A stretch of 64,000 nucleotides of DNA from Ignavibacteria bacterium (GTDB lineage: Bacteria; Bacteroidota; Ignavibacteria; Kapaibacteriales; UBA4661), in NCBI GenBank assembly GCA_947459425.1, contig CANHDJ010000003.1, positions 1 through 64,000 on the forward strand, given 5' to 3'. The notes under the pieces were generated by a model. It was not told the origin of the DNA. It made no database searches and was given only the letters and a program-made list of their open reading frames with translations. This document shows, piece after piece, positions 18,494-28,011 of the stretch (position 1 is the first letter of the stretch; each line of letters begins with the position of its first letter). A program made the position numbers and the translations under genes.

Positions 18494-19357
18494 ATGCGCA
18501 TAACCAAACAATATACAAACCGCGAAAGTCAGTCGCTGGATAAATATTTGCAGGAAATCGGACGAGTTGAACTCCTGACGGGCGATGAAGAAATCGAAAT
18601 CGCCAAGCAAATTAAAAAAGGTGGTGATGAGGGGCAATACGCAATGGAACGCTTGACCAAAGCAAATTTGCGCTTTGTCGTTTCGGTAGCAAAGCAATAT
18701 CAAAATCAAGGTCTGTCGCTTGGCGACTTGATAAATGAAGGAAATTTGGGCTTGATTAAAGCAGCAAAGCGTTTTGATGAAACACGCGGCTTTAAGTTCA
18801 TTTCCTATGCCGTATGGTGGATTCGCCAATCTATTTTGCAAGCGCTTGCCGAGCAGTCGCGGATTGTTCGCCTGCCGCTTAATCGCGTTGGTGCGCTGAA
18901 CAAAATTGGCAAAAAGTATAGCGAGTTGGAACAAGCATACGAGCGCGAACCAACAAGCGCAGAACTCGCCGAGCAGCTTGATATGAGCATGAGCGAAGTC
19001 ACCGACACCATCAAAATTTCCGGACGACACTTGTCGGTTGATGCCCCGTTCAATGATGGCGAAGATAATCGCCTTTTGGACGTACTTCCCAACGAACAAC
19101 AGCCGCCACCGGATCATGGGTTGATGGCAGAATCTCTCCGCGTCGAGGTACGACGCGCTCTTTCAACGCTGTCCGAGCGCGAAGCAGAAGTTGTCCGGCT
19201 GTATTTCGGGCTTGATAACGAGCATTCACTAACGCTGGAAGAAATTGGAGAACGCTTTAATTTGACCCGTGAACGTGTCCGCCAAATCAAGGAAAAAGCT
19301 ATCCGCCGTTTACGCCACGCATCGCGTTCAAAAGCGCTTCGGGCGTACCTTGGATAA
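18494..19357 (+). CDS. rpoD: Primary sigma factor RpoD, short Bacteroidota type
   Basis: Housekeeping sigma-70 that directs RNA polymerase to promoters. It is only 287 aa and lacks the long region 1.1/non-conserved region of proteobacterial RpoD, which is the form found in Bacteroidota and Chlorobiota. The N-terminus [15 protein letters not shown] is the diagnostic region 1.2. Region 2 shows [37 protein letters not shown] and [10 protein letters not shown] (-10 recognition and melting). Region 4 has [20 protein letters not shown], the -35-type helix-turn-helix. It has its own promoter at 18347-18378 and a terminator beyond the stop. Confidence 0.96.
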   Translation: MRITKQYTNRESQSLDKYLQEIGRVELLTGDEEIEIAKQIKKGGDEGQYAMERLTKANLRFVVSVAKQYQNQGLSLGDLINEGNLGLIKAAKRFDETRGFKFISYAVWWIRQSILQALAEQSRIVRLPLNRVGALNKIGKKYSELEQAYEREPTSAELAEQLDMSMSEVTDTIKISGRHLSVDAPFNDGEDNRLLDVLPNEQQPPPDHGLMAESLRVEVRRALSTLSEREAEVVRLYFGLDNEHSLTLEEIGERFNLTRERVRQIKEKAIRRLRHASRSKALRAYLG

Positions 19358-19458
19358 TGCGGAATTATTGCCAATTTGGGTTTGACAGAAGCATGATTTC
19401 ATGCGCTGCTGTCCCAATGTTCCCTTACTTCATTACTTAGGTATCATCCTACTTGCAG

Positions 19459-19498
19459 ACCCGAAAACAAGACATTCTCTTGATTTTCGGGTTTTTCT
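19459..19498 (+). terminator. Terminator between rpoD and ftsY
   Basis: ACCCGAAAACAAG pairs with CTTGATTTTCGGGT (one bulged A) around a 7-nt loop and is followed by TTTTTCTTG. It lies 100 bp past rpoD and just before ftsY, so ftsY probably has its own promoter or depends on read-through. Confidence 0.85.
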
Positions 19499-19540
19499 TG
19501 TTTGGCTGCACTATTCAATTTTTATCCTTTTTTCAAGATT

Positions 19541-20608
19541 ATGGCACTCTTCGACAAATTCAAAGAAAAAGTCAGCTCCGCCAAAGAAAAGATGTCCGAC
19601 AAAATGGCGGAAACACGAGAAAAAGTCAGCACTGCCGTAAGCAATACCAAAGAAAAGCTGAAATTTACTCGCCTCCGCGAAGGACTGACCAAAACACGCA
19701 CCAATCTTGTGAACCGCTTGGCAGGTGCGCTTCTGCCCGGACGCAAGATTGATGAGGCGCTCATTCAGGAAATCGAAGAAATTCTCATTACCGCCGATAT
19801 TGGCGTGAAAACGACCACCGCAATTATTGCATCCGTCCGTACCCGTGTCCGCAAAGAAGGTTTGGATAATGCTGCCGAACTCTATGATTTTATCAAACAA
19901 GAGATTCTTGGCATTCTGCAACAAGGGCGCGACAAAATCAAGTCTATGGCGGACAACAAACCCTTTGTGATCATGGTCGTCGGTGTCAATGGTGTTGGCA
20001 AAACAACCAGTATCGGGAAACTCGCGCTAAATTTCAAAGATGATGGAAAAAGCGTCCTCATTGGTGCTGCCGATACATTTCGCGCTGCTGCCAGCGAACA
20101 GCTTGAAGTCTGGGCGGAACGCGCCGATGTGCCAATCATCAAGCAAAAACAAGGTGCAGACCCAGCCGCCGTTGCTTTCGATACGCTTCAAGCCGCTATT
20201 GCTCGTGATGCCGACCTCATTATGATTGACACCGCAGGACGATTACACAACAAAACGGGGCTTATGGCGGAATTGGAAAAAATCAGTCGTGTGATGAAGA
20301 AACTCAAGCCGGAAGCACCCGACGAGGTGTTTTTGGTATTGGACGCAACGACAGGACAAAACGCGATTCAACAAGCAAAAGAATTCACCAAAGTTGCTCC
20401 TGTCACAGGATTGATACTCACCAAATTGGACGGTACGGCAAAAGGCGGCGTGGTGATTGCTATTGCGAATGAGTTCAAAATTCCGGTGCGGTATATCGGT
20501 GTTGGTGAGAAAATTGGCGACCTTCAAGAATTTGATCCTGCTGAATTTGTCAATGCACTTTTTGAGACAGAAGAATCGCATAGTAACGCGGACGCGGCTG
20601 CGCAATAA
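19541..20608 (+). CDS. ftsY: Signal recognition particle receptor FtsY
   Basis: GTPase that docks SRP-ribosome complexes at the membrane for co-translational insertion. The track start at 19502 is extended; the ATG at 19541 (MALFDKFKEKV) follows the terminator and gives 355 aa. A short, highly charged amphipathic A-domain with heptad-like Lys/Glu repeats spans about 1-45, then the N domain, then the G domain with P-loop GVNGVGKTTSIGKLA, DTFRAAASEQL, DTAGRLHNK and TKLDGTAKGG. All are standard for SRP-family GTPases, and the DTFRAAA..QL motif is FtsY-like. The A-domain is small compared with E. coli. Confidence 0.96.
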   Translation: MALFDKFKEKVSSAKEKMSDKMAETREKVSTAVSNTKEKLKFTRLREGLTKTRTNLVNRLAGALLPGRKIDEALIQEIEEILITADIGVKTTTAIIASVRTRVRKEGLDNAAELYDFIKQEILGILQQGRDKIKSMADNKPFVIMVVGVNGVGKTTSIGKLALNFKDDGKSVLIGAADTFRAAASEQLEVWAERADVPIIKQKQGADPAAVAFDTLQAAIARDADLIMIDTAGRLHNKTGLMAELEKISRVMKKLKPEAPDEVFLVLDATTGQNAIQQAKEFTKVAPVTGLILTKLDGTAKGGVVIAIANEFKIPVRYIGVGEKIGDLQEFDPAEFVNALFETEESHSNADAAAQ

Positions 20609-20642
20609 TACCAAGCCTGATGTACCCTTTTCAACACTGCCC

Positions 20643-21227
20643 ATGAACACCGCACAAAACCTTGATGAACGCGATATTTTTCTTCGCGGAAAAACAATCA
20701 TGTTGAAAGCATTGAGTGAACACGATGTGCTGGCAAGCGGTTGGTATGGCTGGTTCAATAGCGAGGATGCAACAGAATTTGTCCAGCAGCGATATTTTCC
20801 AAACACCTTGCAAAAACAACTCGAATTTTACCGCTCCGGCATTGCTAATTCTTCTACCAAAATTCAATTAGGCATTGTTCCAAACGGCATGAACACGATT
20901 GTTGGTGTCGTTAGTTTGAGCAATATTGATTTTCTCAATCGCAAAGCCGAGTTTGGTATTATGATTGGCGACAAAGACGCACGGGGCAAGGGCTACGGCA
21001 CGGAAGCCTGTGCGCTTATCGTGAAGCACGGCTTTGAGCGCTTGAGTCTAAATAAAATTTATCTCGGCGTTCATGCGAATCATAAAGCCGCCATTCGCAG
21101 TTATGAAAAAGCGGGCTTCAGGCAAGAAGGACTCTTGCGTGAAGAGGTCTTGATGAACGGCATATACACCGATTCCGTCATTATGAGCATTCTCGCCAGT
21201 GAATTTCGCGCACAACAACAAGCATAA
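20643..21227 (+). CDS. GNAT-family N-acetyltransferase (RimJ/PseH-like)
   Basis: Acetyl-CoA-dependent N-acetyltransferase. The track start (20457) overlaps ftsY heavily; the ATG at 20643 gives a 194-aa protein of normal GNAT size. The acetyl-CoA loop is seen as DARGKGYGTEACALIV and motif B as NKIYLGVHANHKAAIRSYEKAGF, the pattern of the RimJ/RimL and PseH (amino-sugar acetyltransferase) branches. The next gene, 5 bp downstream, is a cytidylyltransferase-like sugar enzyme. An amino-sugar acetylation role in a nonulosonate-like pathway is therefore a reasonable inference; ribosomal protein acetylation is the alternative. Confidence 0.85.
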   Translation: MNTAQNLDERDIFLRGKTIMLKALSEHDVLASGWYGWFNSEDATEFVQQRYFPNTLQKQLEFYRSGIANSSTKIQLGIVPNGMNTIVGVVSLSNIDFLNRKAEFGIMIGDKDARGKGYGTEACALIVKHGFERLSLNKIYLGVHANHKAAIRSYEKAGFRQEGLLREEVLMNGIYTDSVIMSILASEFRAQQQA

Positions 21228-21232
21228 CCACT

Positions 21233-21994
21233 ATGACCACTCAACACCGCATCGTTGCTAGTATCGAAGCCCGCATGACGAGTTCCCGTTTGCCGGGCAA
21301 AGTCCTCATGGAAGCGGGCGGGAAGTCGCTTTTGCAAATACTTATCGAACGCCTCCGAAAATCACGCTTTATTCAGGATATTGTTGTTGCCACCACGATT
21401 AACGCCCAAGATGAGCCTATTATCGCGCTTTGCGACCGCCTTGGCGTGAAATCGTTTCGTGGGAGCGAACTAAATGTACTGGAGCGGGTTTGCGGAGCGG
21501 CAAAATCGGTCAATGCCGAAGTTTTAGTCGAAATCACCGGTGATTGCCCGCTTATTGACGTGAATTTGGTGGATGGCGTTATCGAAACATTTCTCCAGCA
21601 CTTCCCCGAACGGCGCTATTTCTCAAATACGGGGGCAAATATTTCCATGCCTTGGGGTTTCGATGCGCAGGTGTTTTTGGCGCAAGACCTCTACGATATT
21701 AACGAAAATAATCCCGATAAGGACGACCAAGAACACGTTTCCTACCGTTTTTATCGCAAAGAAAGCGGTGAGCGCTATAAACCGCATTTCATCACCTACA
21801 CAGGCGAACTGAATCGCCCTGAATTGCGCGTTACGCTGGATTACCGCGAAGATTACGAACTTATCAAAGCCGCCTACGAAGCGCTCTATCGGCACAACCC
21901 CGATTTTACGGCGGTGGATGTCATTCGCTGGCTTGACCGCAATCCTGCGCTGCGCGATGCCGCACTCCGCGTTCGAGCTGAGCGCGAGAAATAA
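21233..21994 (+). CDS. SpsF/cytidylyltransferase-like nucleotide-sugar enzyme
   Basis: Belongs to the cytidylyltransferase superfamily (SpsF/NeuA/KdsB fold), which makes CMP-linked sugars. The 253-aa protein has the nucleotide-binding start IEARMTSSRLPGKVL, where the R.SSRLPGK pattern is characteristic of the SpsF subgroup. EITGDCPLIDVNLVD follows, with the metal-binding acid in GDCPL. The C-terminus PELRVTLDYREDYELI matches the second metal/substrate acid region. Many SpsF proteins act in spore-coat or flagellar glycan loci. Together with the GNAT gene and the DegT aminotransferase cluster 4 kb upstream, this suggests a modified surface sugar. The sugar itself is unknown. Confidence 0.85.
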   Translation: MTTQHRIVASIEARMTSSRLPGKVLMEAGGKSLLQILIERLRKSRFIQDIVVATTINAQDEPIIALCDRLGVKSFRGSELNVLERVCGAAKSVNAEVLVEITGDCPLIDVNLVDGVIETFLQHFPERRYFSNTGANISMPWGFDAQVFLAQDLYDINENNPDKDDQEHVSYRFYRKESGERYKPHFITYTGELNRPELRVTLDYREDYELIKAAYEALYRHNPDFTAVDVIRWLDRNPALRDAALRVRAEREK

Positions 21995-22051
21995 TTTTCG
22001 CCTTTTACCAACTCAGAATTCAATACTCATTACACAACATTTTCTTCAGCT

Positions 22052-23665
22052 ATGATTACTGTCGCCAATTTAACGAAATCGTTCGGTAGCAAACTTCTCT
22101 TCGAGGACGTAACAGTAACGTTTTCGTCGGGTAATCGTTATGGTTTGACCGGTCCGAACGGAGCAGGAAAATCTACCTTTCTCAAAATTGTCCAAGGCGA
22201 GGAAGAGGCTTCGGGCGGAACCGTATCGCTCCCCAAACGCACGGGCATTTTGAAGCAGAACCAATTTGCCTACGACGAAAATCGCATTATTGACACCGTG
22301 CTTATGGGCAATACGATTCTCTGGGATGCGATGCAAGAGCGCGAAACGCTTTGGAGCGCCACCGATTTTACCGATGAAATGGGCATTCGCCTAGGCGAAC
22401 TCGAAGGTATTATCGGGGACGAAAACGGCTACGAGGCTGAAACAGAAGCCGAGCAGCTTTTGGAAGGTATCGGCGTACCGTCCGAGAAACACAACGACCT
22501 GATGAAAACGCTTCCAACCGACCTCAAATTCCGTGTTCTTGTTGCCCAAGCACTGTTCGGAACACCTGATGCACTCTTGTTGGACGAGCCGACGAACTAT
22601 CTGGACTTGTCGTCGGTACAATGGCTGGAAGAGAAACTTATGGCGTACAAAGGGACGCTCATTGTGATTTCCCACGACCGCCACTTCCTGAATGCCGTTT
22701 GTACGCACATTGCGGATATTGACTACGATACGGTCATTATTTATCCGGGAAATTATGACGATATGGTCGATATGAAAATACAAGCGCGGTCGAAAATTGA
22801 ATCAGAAAATCGTGAAAAATCAAAGAAAGTGGCGCAATTACAGGATTTCGTCTCCCGCTTCGGCGCAGGAACACGTGCAAGTCAGGTACAGTCCCGCAAA
22901 AAAGAAATTGAGCGTTTGGAAGCAACGGAGTTAAAAAAATCCAATATTCAACGTCCATACATCCGCTTCGATGTGAAAAAACAATCAGGACGCGAAACAC
23001 TCACTGCCCAGAAACTGCATAAATCCTACGTTCAGCCAGACGGCTCGACCTTGCACGTTATCAAGGGTTTGGACTTGTCTATTGGACGCGGCGACCGTAT
23101 TGCGGTTATTGGCAATAACGGTGTGGGCAAAACCTCGCTCTTACGAATGCTTGCAGGCGATCTCGCGCCGGATAGCGGCACGGTGGTCTATGGACATGAA
23201 ACCAGTGTGGGCTATTTCCCGCAAGACTACAAAGAGGGTATTCAGCGCGGCATGACGGCATACAAATGGCTGGAAGGCTTTGGCACGCCGGAAGACGGCA
23301 ACGAGGTTTTAAGCGGCTTGTTGGGGCGTATGCTTTTTAGCGGAGAAGCCCGATTGAAAATGACGGATAATCTTTCCGGCGGCGAATCTGCTCGATTGAT
23401 TATTGCCAAACTCATGCTTCAGCAAAACAATCTTCTTATTCTCGACGAACCTACAAACCACCTTGATTTGGAGTCGGTGAGTGCTTTGGCAGAAAGTTTA
23501 GAAAAGTTTCAAGGTACTGCCATTGTCGTCAGCCATGACCGTGACCTTGTGAGCCGCTTTGCTACTCGCGTTATTGAGATGTCTCATACCGAAGTGCTGG
23601 ATTATAGCGGCACGTTTGAAGAGTTTGTCGAATGGAAACAGCGCACACGTGGGGAGAAAAAATAG
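22052..23665 (+). CDS. ABC-F family ATPase (YbiT-like)
   Basis: Soluble twin-ATPase protein of the ABC-F family, which acts on the ribosome rather than in transport. It is 537 aa. First cassette: Walker A GPNGAGKS, Walker B LLLDEPTN, and a degenerate signature (LPTDLKFRVLVAQALF instead of LSGGE), as is typical of E. coli YbiT. A charged P-site tRNA-interaction linker with QDFVSRFGAGTRASQVQSRKK follows. Second cassette: GNNGVGKT, LSGGESARL, LLILDEPTN and SHDRDL. No membrane segments. It is not obviously an antibiotic-resistance type, and a housekeeping translation role is more likely. Confidence 0.95.
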   Translation: MITVANLTKSFGSKLLFEDVTVTFSSGNRYGLTGPNGAGKSTFLKIVQGEEEASGGTVSLPKRTGILKQNQFAYDENRIIDTVLMGNTILWDAMQERETLWSATDFTDEMGIRLGELEGIIGDENGYEAETEAEQLLEGIGVPSEKHNDLMKTLPTDLKFRVLVAQALFGTPDALLLDEPTNYLDLSSVQWLEEKLMAYKGTLIVISHDRHFLNAVCTHIADIDYDTVIIYPGNYDDMVDMKIQARSKIESENREKSKKVAQLQDFVSRFGAGTRASQVQSRKKEIERLEATELKKSNIQRPYIRFDVKKQSGRETLTAQKLHKSYVQPDGSTLHVIKGLDLSIGRGDRIAVIGNNGVGKTSLLRMLAGDLAPDSGTVVYGHETSVGYFPQDYKEGIQRGMTAYKWLEGFGTPEDGNEVLSGLLGRMLFSGEARLKMTDNLSGGESARLIIAKLMLQQNNLLILDEPTNHLDLESVSALAESLEKFQGTAIVVSHDRDLVSRFATRVIEMSHTEVLDYSGTFEEFVEWKQRTRGEKK

Positions 23666-23690
23666 CCCGAGTTATTGAGCATCTCAAATC

Positions 23691-24362
23691 TTACCCATAA
23701 CCCATGCTGGAAAGCCATTCTTCGGTCATTCCGCCGCTCTGCGGTGAATGTGTCGGCGGTTGTGCTTTAGTGCTGCCATAGAGCAGCAAACGCTCAACGT
23801 ATTTTCCGATAATATCAAACTCAAGATTGACGCTGCTTCCGACGGCAAGTTCATTCAGTGTCGTATATCGCCACGTGTGTGGAATCACCGCAACGGTCAG
23901 CCGATCTGCCTCTACACGAGCGGTCGTGAGGCTCACACCGTTGATGCAGATTGAACCAACGGGAACAACATATCGTGCGAAATCTGTTGGAAAATTCACG
24001 CTCAGAAGCCAGCTTGTTTGCTGCTCTTGAATAGCGTGTACACTGCCGCGTGTGTCCACGTGCCCCTGGACAAGATGCCCACCCAAACGTGCGCCTAGCT
24101 GCAATGCCCGTTCAAGATTGACGCGCTTTCCGGGTTGTAGGCTGCCGAGTGTTGTTTTGAGAATGGTTTCCTCGACAGCTTCCACGTCGAACGACGCGCC
24201 GTCACAACGTACAACGGTCTGGCAAGCACCGTTGATGCTGACAGAATCATCAATCTTGAGATCGTTAAGAATAGTTTTTGCGCTAATGCTGATGCGAAAT
24301 CCCTGCCCTTGCGGACGCATGGAGCGAACCGTGCCGATTTCTTCAATGAGTCCGGTAAACAT
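23691..24362 (-). CDS. ribE: Riboflavin synthase alpha subunit
   Basis: Catalyses dismutation of two 6,7-dimethyl-8-ribityllumazine molecules to riboflavin. It is 223 aa with two Ypd-like beta-barrel halves. The diagnostic N-terminus MFTGLIEEIGTV is present, then NGACQTVV and the VEAVEETL motif. The repeat half shows GGHLVQGHVD, GSICINGVSLTTA and VAVIPHTWRYTTL. The ~20-residue tail beyond the usual end is low-complexity. It converges on the ABC-F gene with only 25 bp between the stops. No other riboflavin genes are nearby. Confidence 0.96.
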   Translation of the reverse strand: MFTGLIEEIGTVRSMRPQGQGFRISISAKTILNDLKIDDSVSINGACQTVVRCDGASFDVEAVEETILKTTLGSLQPGKRVNLERALQLGARLGGHLVQGHVDTRGSVHAIQEQQTSWLLSVNFPTDFARYVVPVGSICINGVSLTTARVEADRLTVAVIPHTWRYTTLNELAVGSSVNLEFDIIGKYVERLLLYGSTKAQPPTHSPQSGGMTEEWLSSMGYG

Positions 24363-24447
24363 GGGAAGCGGGAAGAGTGGTAGCGAAGAGTTTTTGTGGA
24401 CGGAATCCTATCTTTAACCAATTAAGCGCAGGAATCAATCACGAGTA

Positions 24448-25953
24448 TTACTGGTCGGAGTATTTAATTTCCGTATTGGGAAGGAGTTTGATGAGAAGCC
24501 CAATATCGTTCTTCGAGACTTTTGTCTCCAAAATATCTAATTTTTTTAGACGCGACAAGCGCAGCATATCGGGAAGGCGCGTCAGTTCTTTGTTGCGGGC
24601 AAGATTGATCTCTTGCAAATCGGTCAACTCTGACAACGCACCCGGCAATGATGTTAGTTTATTGTCGGCAATCAGAAACTTTTGCAAACCAGCAAGTTTG
24701 CCCATATCATTGGGCAGCGAAGCGATTTGGTTGCGCGTCGCGTTGAGCATCTGTAAATTCACCACTTTGCCTAATTCTGGTGGCAGCGCCGTAAGGCGAT
24801 TGTTACTGATGTTCAGGCTTTGCAATTTGGTCAAATTTCCAATATCGCTGGGCAGCGATGTGATTTGGTTGCCATTCAGCGTAAGACGTTGTAAATTTAC
24901 AAGTTTGCCAATTTCCGGTGGCATTTTCGTTAATTGATTCCCATTCAAAGCCAATTTCTCCAAACGCCCCAAATTACCGAGCGTTGCCGGTACTTCGGTG
25001 AGTTTGCAACTGCCGAGTTCGAGTGTTTGCAGATTCACCAAATTCCCGATTTCATTCGGAAGTGCCGTCAATCCGTTGCTATTCAAATCTAATTGCATAA
25101 GGCTTGTCAACTTGCCAATATCGGTTGGCAATGCTGTAAGCGCATTTCCGACTAAACGAAGCACCTGCAACTGTGTTAAAGCACCGATTTCCGCCCCCAG
25201 AACCTCAATCTGATTTGTGCTGAGTTCGAGACGTTGCAATTTTACCAATTTCGCTATTTCTGGCGGCAGCGCTTTAATTTGGTTGCCTTCCAGTGCCAAT
25301 ACTTTTAAATTCACCCATGAACCAAGTTCCGCGCCCAGAATCGTAATGCGATTCCGACTGGCATCCACATATTCTAGTGCCACCGCTTGACCAAGTTCGG
25401 TAGGGAGGGACGAGAGTTGATTATTACTCACATCAAGATGCGTGAGTTTGACGAGTTTGCCCAATTCGATAGGAAGCGATGTGAGGGTATTACTTTGCAA
25501 ATTCAGCACTTGCAGCTCTGTCAATAGCCCCAAATCAGTTGGCAGTGCGGGTATTTGATTTTGTCCCAGATTCAAGGTTTGCAACGAAGTTAGTTTGGTA
25601 ACTTCGCGGGGAAATATTTCCAGCAAATTCGATTTAACGCTGAGAATTTGCAGTTTTGTCAGTTTATTGATAATCGGCGGGATAGTCTTGATGCGGTTTG
25701 CGTCCATAAGCAGAACGCGCAGATTAACCAATTTGTCAAGTTTGGTGGGAAATTCTTCCATCTGCAAACCGCTCAAGTCGAGTTTCTGAACTTTGTCGGC
25801 ATTTTTAATAGCATCGTCCAGCGAGGTAAAAGTCTGCAACGCATTGAGTTGTGCGGTGTCCAGAAGTTGCGCGTTTGCAGAATTGGGCAAAAACAGCCCG
25901 CCTGCCGTGAGCAGACACAAGCATATAAGCCACATTGCAGCAATTGTATTCAT
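24448..25953 (-). CDS. Secreted leucine-rich-repeat protein
   Basis: The track ORF starts at 26067; the ATG at 25953 begins a good signal peptide (MNTIAAMWLICLCLLTAGG..ANAQ), giving 501 aa. After about 45 residues the protein is almost entirely 23-residue LRRs of the bacterial/Shoc2-like type (LxxLxxLxLxxNxLxxLPxEIGKLxx), about 18 copies to near residue 480, with a short C-terminal cap. There is no T9SS sorting domain, lipobox or transmembrane anchor, so it is presumably periplasmic or released. LRR solenoids bind proteins or glycans, but the partner is not predictable. The repeats are near-regular and recent duplication is possible. Confidence 0.88.
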   Translation of the reverse strand: MNTIAAMWLICLCLLTAGGLFLPNSANAQLLDTAQLNALQTFTSLDDAIKNADKVQKLDLSGLQMEEFPTKLDKLVNLRVLLMDANRIKTIPPIINKLTKLQILSVKSNLLEIFPREVTKLTSLQTLNLGQNQIPALPTDLGLLTELQVLNLQSNTLTSLPIELGKLVKLTHLDVSNNQLSSLPTELGQAVALEYVDASRNRITILGAELGSWVNLKVLALEGNQIKALPPEIAKLVKLQRLELSTNQIEVLGAEIGALTQLQVLRLVGNALTALPTDIGKLTSLMQLDLNSNGLTALPNEIGNLVNLQTLELGSCKLTEVPATLGNLGRLEKLALNGNQLTKMPPEIGKLVNLQRLTLNGNQITSLPSDIGNLTKLQSLNISNNRLTALPPELGKVVNLQMLNATRNQIASLPNDMGKLAGLQKFLIADNKLTSLPGALSELTDLQEINLARNKELTRLPDMLRLSRLKKLDILETKVSKNDIGLLIKLLPNTEIKYSDQ

Positions 25954-26222
25954 GGTTTTTTGTTCAATCGTAGGACGATACCGCATACCAAGGACGCTTT
26001 GAAGAATAATCGGTAGTACATTTGCCCTGTTTTTGCCATTCTTAAGAGGTTGGAAAAATGGCAACACTGAAGCGCAAGCGTGTAAAATAGTAAATTACTG
26101 CAAATCCAGAAGCACAAATTTCAGTAACGAAAGCAGATGTTTCGGCATCAACAGCAAAATCATCTCATCGGCGGCGTAAAATCTTGCTTTGCAACGCCAA
26201 GAGCCGCTATGTTTTTTCATCG

Positions 26223-27986
26223 CTATTCGTCGTTTTCTGCTCCAACAAGCCCTGCCGGGACGTGAGGTCGCACCATAAGAACCTCCTCGCGCTCCAGAAC
26301 TACCGCGCCGACGGCAGCGCCTTTGGGTTTGCGAATGTATTTCTTCTGTGTATATGCCACCGGCGACATTTTTGCATTGCGTGCTTTGGAAAAATATGCA
26401 GCAATTGCCGCCGCTTGTTCGATGATATTTTTCGGCGGCTTTTTGTCTTTCGAGGGTGAACGCAAGACAGCGTGAGAGCCGGGAACACCTCTGGCATGAA
26501 ACCAATAATCATTCGGCTTGGCAAACCGTAACGTGAGTTCGTCGTTATCAGCAGCCGTTTTTCCGACGTAGAGTGTATGCTCGTCATCAAGTGGAAACTC
26601 ACGGAAGCGTGTTGTTTTCTGGTGTTGAGCCGTGTTTGCGTCGTAATTCATGCGTATTTTCCCGTCTTTTTGTCCAATACTGTGCATATATTTTTCTAAT
26701 TCTCGTTCGGTCGTGATGCTGCCGAGCCGCACCAATGCTTCGTTTGTGCGATAAATAATCTGCTCTTGCTGCCCAAAGCGCTGTTCGCGTTTTTTGACGG
26801 TCAAGCGGGCTGCGGCGGCTTTGTGAAAATACTCCTCAGCGTTTTCGCGTAGTGACAATGCGGGGTTGAGGCGAATGGCGACGTTTTCGCCATCCCAATT
26901 TTGCAGCAAAATCGTCTCCAAACCCTTCTGCTGAATATTCGGCTGCGAAAGCAGAAGTTCAGCCCACAACTGGCGTTCTTGCGAGCGTTTTGCGCCCTCG
27001 CTGTCGCGTCCGATTGCTTCCAAAGCGCGTTTTGCTTTTGCCAAGACCGCTTGTAATCGTGCTTCTGCCGATGCCTTTAGCGTTGAAAAGCGCTCCTCGC
27101 GGTGGCGCATTTGGATCGTTTGCCTGAGAGCCTCACTAACGGAAGCATACTCGCCTTCAATTTTTACTGCGCTGTCACTAGGACGAAGAAGCGAAAACAA
27201 AAGTTTATTGCGCTCGTCGCGCAGCACGAAAAAGGTCGTTGCGCCAAGACACATCTCAGACACGCTCCGTCCTTGATTTTCCACAATCTGCATATTTTTT
27301 TGTACCGCCGCAGAAGCCATCGTCTCTGTGCCATTCAAGCCGATTTCGCTGGGAATACGCGCTATTGCTTCGCGGGCATACACACTGCCCAAGCCGATGT
27401 CGCAGGTGGCAAGCGCTTTTTCCAATATTGCTTCGCCCGGAAAATCCTGAAACGTTATGCGCGAATGATGTTTCAAGCGAAGAGGCGTTCCGACAAGGTG
27501 CTGTGGTGACCGAAACGCCGCAATGATGCGGGATGCCGGCTCTTCCGGGGGATGTTGTATGAGAGATTCCTGCACCGTCGGAGATTCTGAGGCAATAGGA
27601 AGCGTCAGCAGGGCATTCACGGGAGCGCTTGCGCCGGAATCATCATCGTTCCATCCGGCGAAGAAGGTCAAGTACAGCGTATAAGGCGGAAAATGCAGAC
27701 GAATAATCCGCTCCTGTGGCATCACTTCTGCACGTGTGAGTGTCCGCCCAATAAGTTCGGAGAAGAGGTCAAGCGTGTTTTTGCGGGCGCGGTGAAATTC
27801 GGGGCGAAGGAATATTGCTCCATGCCGACTGTCCAAATGCACCTCCAATACTCGCGTTTCGCGCCCTCGCTCGAAAACACAATGAATCGTATTGCGCTCT
27901 TGCGTGAAACATTCGGTCAAAAATGCCCCCGACAGCGTCTCAATTTCACGAGCAACATGGCAGAGCGTGTAGTAATGAAGCAGCAT
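26223..27986 (-). CDS. rqcH: RqcH (Rqc2/NEMF homologue), ribosome-associated quality control
   Basis: Binds the obstructed 50S subunit with peptidyl-tRNA and directs C-terminal alanine tailing of stalled chains. The track start (28103) overlaps the upstream gene; the ATG at 27986 (MLLHYYTLCHV) gives 587 aa. The NFACT-N domain spans about 1-200, then a middle domain and helical hairpins (about 290-460) rich in Arg/Ala/Glu. The NFACT-R (DUF814) domain follows with YWFHARGVPGSHAVLR and KKYIRKPKGAAVGAVV. The Asp-Arg pair that is critical in Bacillus RqcH appears here as Glu92-Arg93 (QERIIRLHF). It is third in an operon behind the sigma-54 activator (25 bp gap). Confidence 0.9.
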   Translation of the reverse strand: MLLHYYTLCHVAREIETLSGAFLTECFTQERNTIHCVFERGRETRVLEVHLDSRHGAIFLRPEFHRARKNTLDLFSELIGRTLTRAEVMPQERIIRLHFPPYTLYLTFFAGWNDDDSGASAPVNALLTLPIASESPTVQESLIQHPPEEPASRIIAAFRSPQHLVGTPLRLKHHSRITFQDFPGEAILEKALATCDIGLGSVYAREAIARIPSEIGLNGTETMASAAVQKNMQIVENQGRSVSEMCLGATTFFVLRDERNKLLFSLLRPSDSAVKIEGEYASVSEALRQTIQMRHREERFSTLKASAEARLQAVLAKAKRALEAIGRDSEGAKRSQERQLWAELLLSQPNIQQKGLETILLQNWDGENVAIRLNPALSLRENAEEYFHKAAAARLTVKKREQRFGQQEQIIYRTNEALVRLGSITTERELEKYMHSIGQKDGKIRMNYDANTAQHQKTTRFREFPLDDEHTLYVGKTAADNDELTLRFAKPNDYWFHARGVPGSHAVLRSPSKDKKPPKNIIEQAAAIAAYFSKARNAKMSPVAYTQKKYIRKPKGAAVGAVVLEREEVLMVRPHVPAGLVGAENDE

Positions 27987-28011
27987 TGGTGAAGCCTTGG
28001 TAGTTTGGTCA

